Shown in pieces: positions 1-12,674 of a DNA stretch of 64,000 nucleotides (position 1 is the stretch's first letter; each line of letters starts with the position of its first letter). The translations under genes and the position numbers were made by a program. Location: NCBI GenBank assembly GCA_022575985.1, contig JAKSXM010000231.1, positions 5,396,501 to 5,460,500 on the forward strand, written 5' to 3'. The notes beneath the pieces were generated by a model. The model was not told the origin of the DNA, made no database searches, and saw only the letters and a program-made list of their open reading frames with translations. The DNA is from Anagrus nilaparvatae. Taxonomy: Eukaryota; Arthropoda; Insecta; Hymenoptera; Mymaridae.

Positions 1-1949
1 ATAATATCCGATTTTAAGGGTGTTTTCCTATATTTCGCTGGATTGGTTGCAGAAGCGATCCATAAATAATTGACCAAATTATCGATGCATAAAAATTTTA
101 AACTTTTGGCTTTCAACCGAAGTTTCAATTTATTCAAACGTATAAAACAAATTAAATATAATGTGAGTTCATAAATTCCTTAAAATTATTTCTTTTTTTC
201 TAAAATGTTAAGCTTAATTATAATCATAATTAAAACAGGAAATAAAACTAAAACCAAAAAAAGGGTATTTGGATGCCATCTATGAAATAATTTTTAAGAT
301 AATTATCACACATGATATCATTTGCTTTAAATTTCTTTACCATGACTTGATAAAATAAAATATTTCTTTTTATTTTTTACTGGCTAATTTTTTTTTAAAT
401 TGTATTTTCTAATAAAATTGTTCAAAATTAATTTACATAATTTAATTTCTAATGGATTTAATTATCAATAATGAAACTAATTTATGTTTATTTATAATTT
501 TTTATTTTAAACCAACTGTTCAAATGTAAACTGTGATCATTGTTAAAATCAAGTCAATTTTTTTAGGAGAAAATAAATAAATAAATTAATTAATAATAAT
601 TTTTAATACAATTAATTTACAATAAATAAATAATTTAAGATTTAATAGTTAAAATATATTTTAGTTAAAAATTAACGTAAAATGTTTTAGATAAAAATAT
701 TGAGAGGTAAAATTAAATTAAATATATAAATAGTACAAAAGAATATGAGCTTTTAGTAACAAATTTAGGAATTAAAATTTTTTTGCTTATATGTACTTAT
801 TGCTTAACAAAAAGCACTTTTAATTATTTTACACTATTTTTCAATGTTTCTTATTATTTATATTTTATTCTAAAAAGTAATGCTGCTATAGCTATAAATT
901 TTCATAAACTATCATATAGTTTATAATTTTTTACAAAGCAAGTTTAAAATATGACTAATACAAATCTGTTTAATTGTAAAATTTAAAAATTAAAAAAAAT
1001 TTTTTTTTTCGTGTTTAAAAAACCGTGTCTAAAAAACTAGTTTTAGAAATTAATATTTTTTTTGGGTGTTTAATTTTCTTATGATTATTTTGCTGTGCTC
1101 AAAAAACCAATGTTTATTTTTTTTCGTGCACAAAATTTGCCGTGTCGGGACTTTGAATAATTAAGGTTTATGGACCTAGAATAATACGCGTTTAGGGAAT
1201 CAAAATAGTTTGGATTTTTTAATCTTAACATCTAGTAAGGTGTTAATTACAAATTATAAAATTAGAAAATTGTATTGTAATGTTGCGTAACATTTGCATT
1301 ATACCTGACACTCAGCTGGATGTAAACATGTATGTTCCATGCATTTAGGTTGTGTTTACTCAAAGTATGTGTTTGTTTAAAGTTATAAGTTTTTATCACG
1401 ATGACATTCTTTAATTTGTCAAAAAACAAAACATTTGTATTTTTTTAAATATTATTTTAAATTAACCAAAAATGGTTAATTTTCCAACGTAATGAACACG
1501 TACAGTGTTTTGCTATAGTATATTAGGTTGGCTCGTCAGTAGGCACCTAATACACCTTATCTAGACACCGTTTAATTATTTAAAAAACAAAAAATATTAA
1601 AAATATAAAATTAATTTTTTTTTTTTTAAATTTGTGTAAGTACTTGCCTTGCACATTAGGTTGAAGCCTTACTATACGAATCAAAGTTTAAAATTGATTT
1701 TCTCATTTGACTAGCGTACTAATATTTACTAGATATAGTAACTTTTTATTTCCCATTAAATATTTTTATAAACAATAGCAAAAAAAAAAATTAGTGTAAT
1801 AGTGTAATAATTTTTTTTATTTTTTCTGCAGAAAACTCTAAAATACACTGTTTTTTTTTTTAATTTGAATGTCCCAAATGCCTTTTAATGAAAAATCTTC
1901 TGAATAGACTTAAATTTTGTCTTGAACTTGGCAATTTTTGGTGAAAAAA
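1..1949. other. AT-rich non-coding DNA, nothing recognised
   Basis: Very AT-rich sequence with many homopolymer A and T runs. No open frame of note, no recognisable domain and no clear terminal repeats were seen on either strand. Confidence 0.5.
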
Positions 1950-2435
1950 AATTTTCGATAGGATATTGCTTATTTAGAGCTCTATATCAAAAAATAGCAG
2001 CTTTTAAAATTTCGTTTTTTACAAATCTCTTACCTAGTCACGCAACAAATTAAAAATCTTACCTAAAATTTGGATTCCGCGGGAAATTTTACATACTTTT
2101 TGATCTTTTAACGTTTTTAAGAGCTTTTAATTTAAAACAGCGAATTTTAAATCAAAAGACTAAAATATCTCATTTCTTTAAGAAATTTTTATATTTTCTA
2201 AACTATTATGCTAACTAAATTAATCAAATTTAACCGGCAAATTCTTGCGAAATTCGCTGTTTTATCATTAAAGCTTTTAATAACATAAAAAGGTAAAACC
2301 TTTTGTAAAATTTCCCGTGGAATCTAAATTTTTGATCATATTTTTAATTGGTCTCGTAATTTGTAAAAATCAAATTTTAAAAGCTGCTACTTCTTGATTC
2401 AGAGCTCTTAAATATAATCTCAAGCAACGATTGTA
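1950..2435. repeat. Imperfect palindromic repeat
   Basis: Sequence at about 1960-2110 reappears as an imperfect reverse complement at about 2240-2430. Both arms carry AGCAGCTTTTAAAATTTG-like and GGGAAATTTTACA-like blocks, and AGAGCTCT occurs in both. Part of the arm (TTTGGATTCCGCGGGAAATT) resembles stretches near 46490 and 55200, so this is probably a dispersed fold-back or MITE family. No target duplication was identified. Confidence 0.55.
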
Positions 2436-2436
2436 A

Positions 2437-2970
2437 ATTAGACATTTTAGAATTTTGGATAAAACGTTGCTATTTATTCAAAAAATCTCCATTATCCACC
2501 CTCTGACTATGCGCCTGTTAATATATCGGTATAACTTGGCTCGTCGCCTGTTCAAAAACATTTTTTTGATTTCAAATATTATCTCTCATTTTTCTTACTT
2601 TTTTTATAAAAGGCCAAAACACAAAAACACAAAAATGACTGCCTAAAATCTAGATTTTGCAATAAGAGAGTCTGGTGACCTGTCTGTTGATCCAGAAAGT
2701 TTTTTCGGAAGGGACTAAAAAATTATGTAGGAAAACAGAAGCTAATAATATTTAAATTAATGGTTTAAATTTAAAAATCAATCAAAATTGAATTGTTTCT
2801 TATTTTAATTTATGTTTAAAAGCAATATTTGTTAATTAAACATTTTAGAACTTTGAAATCAAGGTAAAAAACGTTGCTTTTTTTTAAAAATTCCCCCTTG
2901 GCCTCCCAACGTGCCTGTTAATATATCGGTATAACTTGGCTCGTCGTCTGTTCGAAAACATTTTTTTGTA
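2437..2970 (+). repeat. Pair of diverged direct repeats of about 130 bp
   Basis: The block at 2437-2570 recurs in the same orientation at 2838-2970. The best conserved part reads CCTGTTAATATATCGGTATA followed by ACTTGGCTCGTCG. The spacer is about 270 bp and AT-rich. No coding potential was recognised. It could be a diverged LTR pair or a local duplication. Confidence 0.5.
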
Positions 2971-3205
2971 GAAATACTGCGTTAACTCGGACGTTTATAG
3001 CAATGCATTAAAATGCCTGTTTAATTCATTTTGAAAGCTATGAGAGTATATTATACTTTGCGTTAACCAGTGCGGATAATGCAATGCGTTAACAACCTCG
3101 AATATTGCATTTCTTTTCTCAAATGTATACTTAAACATATTATTCATAATTTCGTTTATAAAATTTTACAAATATATTTAAGGGCGCTCTGTCCACCACT
3201 GGGTG

Positions 3206-3867
3206 TTTTTTGCGCAGTATATTTGTAACTAAAATATTTTAACCATATATTTATTTATAATAATTTTTTAATGAAAGAATCAATGCTTTTCAGTATGTAG
3301 TACAAGAATATAAAAAAAAAATTAAAATTGTTTATTTGTTTAAACAAATACGACCTGTTAAATTTTTGAAATTTTCGGGTCATAAAAGCCTGAGTTCCCA
3401 GATCTGGGCATATTTGAATCAAAATTCTGCTTGGCTCATATTGAATATTATTTAATTCTAGGTGGAGGTATCGTGGGAAATTTTTCGCTAAACCTCTTCA
3501 GTTATGAGTTACAGCTAATTGTTTATAAAAAAAATTCTCTACAATTTATAAACAAATAGGTATAACTCATTACTGAAACGGTTTAGCGAAAAATTTCCCA
3601 CGATACCTCCACCTAGAATTGAATGATCGTCAATATGAGCTAAGCAGAATTTTGATCCAAGTAGCCCAGATCTGGGAACTCAGGCTTTTATGACCCGAAA
3701 ATTTCAAAAATTTAACAGGTCATATTTGTTTAAAAAAATAAACATTTTTAATTTTTGTTTTTATATTCTTGTACTAAATACTGAAAAGTATTGATTCTTT
3801 CATTAAAAAATTTTTATAAATAAATATATGGTTAAAATATTTTAGTTACAAATATACTGCGCAAAAA
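3206..3867. repeat. Fold-back element, about 660 bp, arms about 310 bp
   Basis: The left arm starts TTTTTGCGCAGTATATTTGT and the right arm ends in its reverse complement. The match runs almost the whole length of each arm and includes a block with CCCAGATCTGGG and one with GGTGGAGGTATCGTGGGAAA. Only a short AT-rich loop separates the arms. It lies directly beside the decayed retrotransposon that follows. The target duplication is not clear. Confidence 0.8.
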
Positions 3868-4795
3868 TTGATGTTATCTTTGTTGATAACTGCGATACCA
3901 TTCTAAGCAAATACAAATTATTAGCTAACTATCCTAATAGACATGATATTGCTTCAGTCACCATCAACGTACTTTATCCGAATCCTCCTGATATGTCAAT
4001 AACTACTGATAGGCCATTAATAATATAACATTATATGACTTGAATTCTCACCTTACAAAACTAGAATGGACTACACTTACATCAACGGGTGATGATTTTG
4101 ACATAACTGAAGGACTTTTAACTCTCACAAATAACATTCAAAACACAATAGACGAATTGGCTCCCGATAAAACATTACGGCCTCTAAAAGCCAAATATCC
4201 TTGGATAAACTCAGAACTACGCCTATTAAAATCAAAATGTGATAGCAAACGATATCACAGAACTGGGTGTAGAAAATATTTCGATGAATTCCTGAGTCTT
4301 GCTAATGAATATGAGGAACAGTCTGAAGTTGCTTGCTGTACCTATATGCATAATCGAATATGCACCACCTTAGATGATGGAAAAAACTTCTGGATTGAAA
4401 TGCGTAAAATTGGCCTTATACCTACAGCCAGTGATGCTCTTCACGGATTCTCTCCGGAGGAGCTCAACACATATCTTTCTAACATCCCTGAAGATCCCAC
4501 AATCTCGAACAACATTGTTGATGGTGCACCCCTAGAAGGCCTTGCTTTCAAGGAGATAACCAACGATGTAATTTTGGCTGTCTCTCATTTCAGTTCTCAG
4601 GCAAAGCGATGATGGAATCCCTCAAAGCAGAATTGCCAAGAATTTGCCTTCTATAGTTAACCATCTCAAAAAATCACGCATATTAGCTATTAAAAAATGC
4701 TCGATCCCATCATCGCCTTCTGATTTTCGACCTGTATCATTGCTTAGTTTTCTGTCGAAGGTTCTTGAAAAACTGGTTCATGACCAGGTGATTAG
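3868..4795 (+). pseudogene. Reverse transcriptase 5' fragment
   Basis: An open stretch at 4040-4612 (190 residues) has the look of the linker between endonuclease and reverse transcriptase in Jockey/CR1-type elements. After a frame change the translation runs into a typical first RT block, with SDFRPVSLLSFLSKVLEKLV near 4720-4780. Coding similarity then stops at about 4795, where unrelated AT-rich DNA begins. The fragment has frame breaks and cannot encode an active enzyme. What is seen is the RT motif; the clade is inferred. Confidence 0.75.
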
Positions 4796-5593
4796 CTTAA
4801 TAATAAAGTATAAAAAATAAAAATTATATAAAAAAATAAAAAAATATTTTATTTAAGTTTAAAATATAAGTAAAAATAGAAAAATCAAATTTTTAATTTT
4901 TTTTAAAATTTTTTGACTATATTGCAAATGTTGACTAACACATCATTATACTGCATACAACCATGTATAATTATACTAATACACTTTTTTTAGGTTTATT
5001 TATCATTTATGTACATATTTTAATACAGACCTCTATAAATGTTTTATCTTTATATGGTAAAAAATAGATTTATTTTTTTTTCATTCAGCAGCTAAAAAAA
5101 TTAAAAAAAAATTTTAAAATTTTGATCTCGGGTGTCTATTATTTAGTATACAGTAGTTCCTCGAGTTACGAACCCTCGACTTACGAATTTTCGGGCTTAC
5201 GAACTTTTTTTTAGAACATGAAAAATTTTGAATTTTATAAAAATACAGTTCAAAATCTGTGTGAAATGGGATGAGAAATAATATTTTTGAAAAATCCCTA
5301 TTAACTATTTACAATTAATATAAGTAAGCTTATTAAAAAATAAAATAATTTAATTTAACGGAACCCTATCTAAAAAATTTTTTTGCCCTCCCGGGCGTAA
5401 AACTCGTGTGTAAAGAATTTTCTGAACTCGTTTTACGCCTAGGTGGGCAAAAAATAGTGTAAGCATCATGGGCGAAATACTTTAGACACGAGCGTGAACA
5501 CATGTCACTCGTTCCCGGCTTCGCCGAGCACTCGTGCTAGTGCTCACGCTAGTGCCGAAACTTTTACGCCCTTGATACTTAATGTACTATTTG
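4796..5593. repeat. Insertion separating the two RT halves
   Basis: About 800 bp of non-coding DNA interrupts the reverse transcriptase reading. It contains a Tigger/pogo-like terminus near 5151 (CAGTAGTTCCTCGAGTTACG, preceded by TA) and, at its right edge, a copy of the dispersed repeat described at 5385-5590. Target duplications were not resolved. Confidence 0.5.
5385..5590. repeat. Dispersed repeat family, copy A
   Basis: Contains GGGCGTAAAACTCGTG, GGTGGGCAAAAAATA, GTAAGCATCATGGGCGAAA and ACATGTCACTCG. Diverged versions of the same blocks, in the same order, occur at about 46120-46268 and 52430-52665. The sequence is locally GC-richer than its surroundings and has short internal inverted repeats (GCTAGTGCTCACGCTAGTGC). 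Confidence 0.65.
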
Positions 5594-6520
5594 TAACCTC
5601 AGGTGTAGTCCAAGGCTCTCATACAGGTCCTTTACTATTTTTATAATTTATAAATGATATTTTCGATACTATCCAACATTCACAATTAGAATTATTTGCG
5701 GATGATTCTCGCTTAAGAGAAAAGTATAACTTTAGAAGAGGAAATACAGCTACTTCAAGAGGATATTAATAGTTTTAGTTCATGGTCACGTACCAACTTC
5801 ATGCCTATTAATGTCACAAAGAGCAACTGCATTACTTTCTCTAGACTAAAATTCCCCATCAAACATAATGATAAAATAGAGAACAATACATTAATAAGAG
5901 TAGATTCTGTGAGAGAATTGGGCTTAACTCTTGACTCAAACTGGAAGTTTAATCTCCATAGATCTACAATAGCCTTCAAGGCATACCAAACCTTAGGATT
6001 TATTCGTAGGTCAACCTGCGAATATAAAAATCCTATAACCTTAATATCTTTTTTTAAATCTTTAATCATGCCTACCCTAACTTATGCTTCAATTAATTGG
6101 AAACAGTGCACTCCCCTGCAAGGAATAATTCACAAATTTTTGAGATACTTATCATTTTATACGGAAACTCCAATGACCATCATAAACCATAATTATAATA
6201 GCATCTCAAAGAAATTCAATATCCCAACCCTTGAATCATATCACCAAATGAATGATTTACTTTTGGTAAACAGAATAATTTCAGACAACAGAATACCTAC
6301 TCACCTAAAATTATTATTTAAAGAGAGTTCAGACTATAATCTAAGAAGACCTATACCACTAGAAGAGACTCATACCTCCGGTGATTTTCTGTTCCACTCC
6401 CCTCTCTTTAGAATGAGAAGAGAGTGGAATAGTTTACCCCTCGAGATAGAGACAACTATTAATAACAATACACTCAAACAACATCTGAAAAAATCAAATT
6501 ACGCCACTACGATTAAATAG
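5594..6520 (+). pseudogene. Reverse transcriptase 3' fragment with C-terminal region
   Basis: The translation shows the RT block SGVVQGSHTGPLL followed, after a stop, by FINDI and then LFADDSRL, matching the (Y/F)ADD catalytic motif. A frame break leads into an open frame at 5801-6520 (239 residues). It contains the thumb region with a PTLTYASINW motif and a C-terminal tail (PLFRMRREWNSLP) typical of Jockey, CR1 and L2 type elements lacking RNase H. At least one stop and one frameshift make it inactive. It continues the fragment at 3868-4795. Confidence 0.8.
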
Positions 6521-7169
6521 TCTGTAGTTTAATTAATTTTTTAATAATACATAAATCCTGAACCTGTTAGATTATTAGATATTGTAATAAAATGACAAAA
6601 TAATTCTCTAGTCCAATTTAATTTTTGACAAATTATAATTTTCTCTTAAATTATATTCCTTTTTATATTCATTTCTTTTAAATTATTATAAAATTATATT
6701 TTAAATTACATATATAAATTTATTAATTATTTAATTAAATAAAATTTACTAAAATATCTACTAAAACTATTACTTAAAAATTGTTATTATTAAATTTTAT
6801 AATCTAATATAATATTACTTAATTATTGTAAATTGACTTAAATACCATAACTATTTTTGTATTTGAAAATTACTAAAAGCCCGTTAATCTTGAAATAAGA
6901 AATGAAGAAATAAAGAAATAAAGAAATATAGTAAAGATTAATAAATTATTTATAATCTTGTATACACTCATGATTGACGTACATTTATATATTTGAATAT
7001 TGATTGTCTAACAACCAAATGTCTTTTACATACTTTTTAACTAAACTTAAAAATTTGACCAAAATCACTTTTAATTATTTATGTATTTTGATTGTATCTT
7101 TACAGACAAATTTTATTTGTGATATATTGTATTAGATTTTATATTATCCTTAATTGCATACATTGTATA
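6521..7169 (+). other. Retrotransposon 3' tail and AT-rich spacer
   Basis: AT-rich sequence after the RT stop codon. GAAATAAA-type repeats near 6895-6936 probably mark the end of the retroposon. From 6940 to 7169 nothing else was recognised. Confidence 0.4.
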
Positions 7170-7171
7170 TA

Positions 7172-7500
7172 CAGTGGAACCTTCCCATTTTTTGAAAAAA
7201 AAATTTTTTATAAACAAAACAATTGGCTCTTTTCATGGCCAAAAATTTATATAAAAGAAATAAATAAATAAATAAATTATGGTTTTTATATTTTTGATTG
7301 TAAAAAAAAGATTATAATATTTACAGTTTCCTTAGATAAATAAAGAAAAAAATTTTAAACAAAAAAAAAATCTTCTTGTTAAAATAAATCTTTTTATCCT
7401 AATCAATTATTTTAAAATTGAAGTTGCTCCCGTATCCGGATAATTCTAATATCCGGACTACTAGTGATTTTAATTGATCCGGTTATGGGAGGTTCCACTG
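7172..7500. mobile_element. Tigger/pogo-type MITE
   Basis: A 329-bp element with inverted termini CAGTGGAACCT and AGGTTCCACTG, flanked on both sides by TA, the target duplication of the Tc1/mariner superfamily. CAGTGGAACCT-like ends are common in pogo/Tigger elements. No coding capacity was seen, so it is non-autonomous. Confidence 0.8.
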
Positions 7501-7523
7501 TATTGTATATTATATTATATTAT

Positions 7524-8075
7524 AAATTCGTTTCGTTTTGTGATTTTAATTTTTTAATTTTGCTTTATTCTTTATATGTATTTAATCAATTTTTGCTTTG
7601 GTAAATGAAGACGATACTAATAATAATAATATTAATAAAATACGAATATCTTATTTTATCATTTAATATTAAAATACTGAAGGGAGAGTTTTTTTTTTAA
7701 TTTAATGCAAGAAGCATAAAAATTCAATTATTTAGTTAGTATTTTTTCTAAGTTCGTATCATTCACATCGATGTTTCTTTCATTTTCAATTCATGCTTAC
7801 ACATTTATTTATGCACGTCATCTTCAGTCACTAATTACTCTATTTAGCTAAATAATTTAAGTGAAATGAGCGAATCAAATAAAATCTGCGCAGAATGCGA
7901 TAAATAATTAAAAAAATCTTTCTCTAAATTAAAAACTTTAGAAGAAGAGAATAAATGTAAGTACCTATTATAATATTTACTTACCAGTTAAAAAAAGAAA
8001 ATTTTATCGTCGAAAATTAGTTTCGTTTTGTGATTTGAATTTTTAATTTTGCTTTATTCTTTATTTGTAATATAT
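7524..8075 (+). repeat. Direct repeat pair with a small broken exon-like stretch between
   Basis: The block GTTTCGTTTTGTGATTT followed by TTTTGCTTTATTCTTTAT occurs at about 7530-7585 and again at about 8022-8070 in the same orientation. Between them, 7867-7956 starts with ATG and reads MSESNKICAECDK, stop, then LKKSFSKLKTLEEENK, ending at a splice-donor-like GTAAGT. This may be a decayed first exon of a repeated gene, but it is too short to identify. Confidence 0.35.
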
Positions 8076-8233
8076 CCCTCTGTTATTATACTATATTAAT
8101 TTTTCGATTTATTAAACAGGCCTATTAATTTAATTGCATTAATCTAAATTAATACATTAAGAATAACATACTTTTATTTTTTAATTTTGGTTTATTAAAA
8201 ATATAAAATTTTGATAGAATATTACATTTTTAA

Positions 8234-8824
8234 GGTCTTACGTACGTCCGAGGTAAAATGCAAAAAAAAAGCTAAAACTTGGGGAAAGTAAAGTAAATAT
8301 AATTTAATTTTACACGTATTTTTTTTTTTTATAATTGACCGAAAAGTTTTTGAGAAAATAAATAAATAAAAAATAAATTAACACAAGCTCTTATGGGGAA
8401 TTTTAAAAAATGAAAAAGAAGCATTTAAAATACAAAACTTAGATATTTTTTTTTATGAGTTGATAAATAAAGTCCTAATAAATAAAAAGAGACCTTAAAA
8501 TTTACAATCGACCGTCATTTTTTATGGTTTTACTTAAAAAAATGTATAAAAAATTAACGTTTATTCTGCTATTGAGGTAGAATCATTTATTATATTTTTT
8601 TATTTATTTATTTTCTTTATAAATAATGAAATAATATTATTTAAATAATAGATCATTTATTTAATGCTAAAATTAAGTTAATAAAATTTATTTTTAAGCT
8701 TTGAAAAGTAATAATTAAGTATTATTGAAAAAATTTTTTTATTTATTTGAAGTTGCAATCCTTACTTTTATACATGTGTAAGACAAAGATGCCGATAGAT
8801 AAAAATCCCGACGTACGTAAGACC
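8234..8824. mobile_element. MITE with TTAA target duplication
   Basis: A 591-bp element with perfect 15-bp inverted ends GGTCTTACGTACGTC and GACGTACGTAAGACC, each flanked by TTAA. TTAA duplications are the mark of piggyBac-like transposases. The interior is AT-rich and has no open frame of note. Confidence 0.85.
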
Positions 8825-8828
8825 TTAA

Positions 8829-9420
8829 GCCGAATTCTGTTCAAATATTATTCAATAATTTTGTTTTGCAGAGTTACTAGACGTGAATATGAAATTATCA
8901 ACAAAACTTAGACATAAAAAAAAATAATAAAGCAGCATATTACGTGAGTAGCAAAGTTTATTTAACTCTTAGTATTTTTTTAAACACAGGAAATACCCGT
9001 AATACGCGGTGTTTAAAATATGTGTATACTCTATGTTTAACATACGTGGATTTTTTATCTCCTTTTTTTGCAGATTATCAAAATTTTTAAACATAGATTT
9101 TTTATATGAATATTTTTATAAATTTTGTTAATTCCTTTGGCTGGGTAAATAATTTAATTTTTTTTTTCATTAAATATTTTTGATTATATAAATTATTTGT
9201 AATTGTTACGATTAATAATTTTGATAAATTAGTGCTATTTTAATTCATCGTAATGTACGCGGCCAGGTTGCTTTGCTTGAAATTGTTTTGTTGCTTGAAT
9301 TTTCAAGAAAAGCAGATTGGCCGTGTAAAGCAAAGATATTATCGTAAAGCTTTAGAATTTTGGAATGTATTGAATTATTTGATAAACACCTATGAAATTT
9401 ACGTTAAATGCGGTTTAAAT
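8829..9420. other. AT-rich spacer
   Basis: Mostly featureless AT-rich DNA. The stretch at 9258-9310 (AGGTTGCTTTGCTTGAAATT) is similar to 46080-46130, so it belongs to a dispersed repeat. Nothing else was recognised. Confidence 0.4.
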
Positions 9421-9782
9421 GCGGTGCTTTGATGAATAGAGGCCAGAAAGAGTCGTTCCAGAAATGCTGCGCAGTACCGTGAACTGGTACAGTGTGACAG
9501 AGTACATACGGGCGACACTGATTAGAAAAAAGGAGGAAGGTTTCCTCTCGTAGGAAACTCTCCTCCTATATTGACAGGGTATGGCGAAGAAATGCCTTGG
9601 CTGCATTTTTTCCGGACCGAAGTAATACCTAAACAGGGAGTCCCGGTCCGGATTCTATGATATTGTCATAAATGCAGGAGGGTGGGGAGTTTAGTGGGTA
9701 TTGTAATTCCTCCTCAGTTATACTGAGTATCTGGGCAACCATAAATTTGAGGTTGAGTCCCACATAACCATACAGTACCTGG
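9421..9782 (+). mobile_element. R1-clade retroposon, 3' end only
   Basis: Plus-strand sequence matching the last codons and 3' UTR of the R1-type copy at 19198-21636. A GAGGCC block is followed by codons reading EMLRSTVNW-like and YIRATL, and the end reads KKEEGFLS. The 3' UTR extends further than in the copy at 13711-13925 and includes GAGTCCCACATAACCATACA. It is heavily 5' truncated. It lies in the same orientation as the 13711 fragment, so the two bracket the kinase pseudogene. Confidence 0.75.
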
Positions 9783-10055
9783 TGTATATACTAAAATAGT
9801 AATAAATATTTTTAAATTTATCAGGACTAATTAAATATTTATTTTTCCTTACCTTTTTAATCTACTAATTTTTCAAAATGTTCAAGCAGTTCACCTGCTG
9901 TTGGCCGCTGTTCTTTCTCATAATTTAAGCATTTCATTACCATATCCAGCGTTTTTCTTGGATACTTTATGCTAAAAATATTTGGTTCTTTTTTCATGCT
10001 AAATTGGCTTATTAAGTCGAATATGTTTTCCGCATCAAATGCTTTGCTTCCAGAG

Positions 10056-10250
10056 TATTGTAAAAGATTGTAATTAAAATAATAAGTACAGCACTAATTA
10101 ATTATAATAACTTTTATTAATGCACGCTGCGATGCTCTTACTTTGGGTTCAGAGCGACCACTGTCTATGCGGAAGTCAGTATTACAAAAAGAGGGGGTGC
10201 ATACTAATACACACACACTATATTACAAATATACATATATTTACAGAACA
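10056..10250 (-). repeat. LTR (3' LTR in element orientation)
   Basis: Left copy of the 195-bp LTR, next to the polypurine tract. It contains AATAAAAG on the minus strand and a (GT)n stretch. Flanking duplication CAGAG lies at 10051-10055. Confidence 0.88.
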
Positions 10251-12674
10251 TTCCACCCACCACAATTTATTACTAAATTGTAAAAATAAGCGATTTATCG
10301 TGGCGGGATGAAAAATATGAAATACATAAAATAAAAATAAATTTTGAAGCTAAACATATAAAGCCTGATGGCTAAAGAATTAATAAATTTTAAATTTGAA
10401 GCTATGAACATTAATTAAAATATAAAATATAAATTTTAGCAATATAATATTAGCAAAAAGTATAGCAAAGAATAATTTAACATTTACAAGTTACAATTAC
10501 ATAATTTAAAAGCTAACATAACTGATCTTGAGTATCACCAAATCCACTAGACTGGCATGAGACCTGTAGACATCAATGGTTTGTAAGACCAATGAAACCT
10601 CAGATCACACTACACAATCAATAATGACATTTATCCTTTTTATAATTTGAGCAATGTACCATAGACAAATATCATTATAATGTAATATTTAAATTTTTAC
10701 AAAGTTAGTTGTGTTTAGTTCTGCAAGTAGGACTTCAAACTCAATATAAAGATTTTGCTTAAACTAGTTCTGCAAATAGAACTAGACACTCTCCCTCTTC
10801 TCAAAAAAAAGGAAGGAAAAAAAAAAATCACTGATTTTTTGCAAGTTGCAAAATCTTTACATTGTAGTTCTAAGTTTGATTTCAATTCAATTTGACAAAG
10901 TAGGGGCAAAGTAGTAAAAATTAATTATAAAGTAAGAAACATAGTGATTTTTACCACCCACCTTGCCAAATCTACACATGAAAAGTTACATTATAATTGG
11001 CTAATAAATTATTAAAAAATAATTAAAATTTTTTAAATCAAAATTTTGCATCTCTATAAACATTACTCATATCTCCCTTCTCCAAAGAAATAAGATAAGC
11101 AAATTATACATTTCGTACCTACACTAACCTACTAAATTTCTACAATTGTAGGTTAAGAAGGTGAGATACAGGCAATATTCACAAAATCAATTACAAAATT
11201 TTGAGTCTAAGTTACACAATCGTACAATGAAATTTAGATAAATTTGATTTTAAGCAAATGAGTAAAGTAATAAAAAAAAATAAAACCAAAATATGGAAAA
11301 AAATAAAAAAGTGCAATAAATTAAACAGTTAAATTTAGCAAAATTAGCAAAATTCCATATGCCAATATTGAGGTGTAGCATGATCCTTTGGTTTATGGTT
11401 GAAGACCTCAATGTGTTGAGCAGTTTTAATTTAACAGCAAAATGTTTCATTGGATAGAAATTCTGCAAGGCCACAGATTCCATGTCAGTCAGGGAAGTAG
11501 TCCACTCAATTTCAGCAAAATTTTGAACCTATGTAACATCCAATATTATTAGTATAATTTCAAAACAATTTATAAAATTATCAATTTGATAAAAAAAAAA
11601 AATTAAGAAATTATGCATTCACAAGACTCACACTGCCCTTGACTTCCATATAAGTAATTAAAAATATAATATACAATTTTTTTTAATAAATAATAATTTA
11701 ATAATAATAATTATAAAAACTTTAGCATTTAATTTGATTTTAAGCAAAGAGGTTAAACACATAACAATAAATTTACGTTTTAATAAATATTGTTAAAAAA
11801 ATAAAGATAGATTTTTTAACACAAAACTCTAATATGAACATAAAAAAGAAAAAACAAAAACTTATCTTTTTTTTTTAAATTTTGTTGCTATTGATGAGTT
11901 GCCATTTTGTTGATGTAGGACCTGAAGTATTCATAAAATTTAGTTGTAGTATTTTTGATGCGCGTTGGACCTCCGTCATTTTTGAGGAAAAAATTTCTCT
12001 CCTCTCGACGCTTCACTACCTGGTCATGCCGGTACTCTTGTAGAGAGAGAAGGAGATATGAAGTAGAGGACTTGATTCTTCTAAAAATGGCGCCACAAAA
12101 TTTCGTACCTAATCCTTTTTTTGAATTTTTTAACTGTCGATGATAATTTTAGCAAGTTGATAAATATACAATTTAGCGTGCTTTTTTGAAAATATGATGA
12201 ACCCTTCTTTTCTCCTTTCCAATTTTATGAAAAAAATTTTTAATTTAAAACTTGATTTTTTCTTTTAGTCCATCCTGATATTCCCAGAATAGAAGAGTTT
12301 TTAGTCGTTCAGTAATTTTTTTTTTTTAATGAAATAGCAACACAAAAAACAAAAAAAAAAATTGGATTATGCAAAAAAAAAATTCACTGGTGGTCTTGTG
12401 TTTTTCACAGCGTGCACGTGCTCCCTTTTTTTTTAACTTATAAGCTGATAATAATTTTTCGATGATCTTTTTTTTCTTTTTAATTTTTAGTATAGCAAAA
12501 CACAAATCATCATCTTGAATTTTAATTCTAAAAGCACATGTACTTGTTACGATGCATTACACTTTTAAATATACCGGCACATGGTTTTTTTAAAAAATAA
12601 CTGCAAATGTTATTTTTGTAGCTTTTCACTTAATTTTTTTATTAACACAGGTTCTACAGTCCAGGGATGCCAAA

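Larger units (their letters stand above)
3868..6936 (+). mobile_element. Decayed non-LTR retrotransposon, Jockey/CR1-like
   Basis: A plus-strand relic in two coding blocks, 3868-4795 and 5594-6520, followed by an AT-rich 3' tail. The tail ends near 6895-6936 with GAAATAAA-type simple repeats, as many non-LTR elements have. The first block covers the linker upstream of reverse transcriptase and the first RT motif. The second covers later RT motifs and the C-terminal region. The 5' part, with the endonuclease, is missing or replaced by the fold-back at 3206-3867. Clade assignment rests on motif style only. Confidence 0.75.

Noticed and set aside
4040..4612. A 190-residue frame as an independent host gene
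   Set aside because: Its sequence and the RT motif just downstream mark it as the linker region of a decayed non-LTR retrotransposon.
5755..6069. Minus-strand frame of 104 codons
   Set aside because: It is antisense to the clear RT C-terminal frame and shows no domain of its own.
9415..9606. Minus-strand frame of 63 codons
   Set aside because: It is the reverse side of the R1 3' end, where the plus strand encodes the conserved KKEEGFLS terminus.
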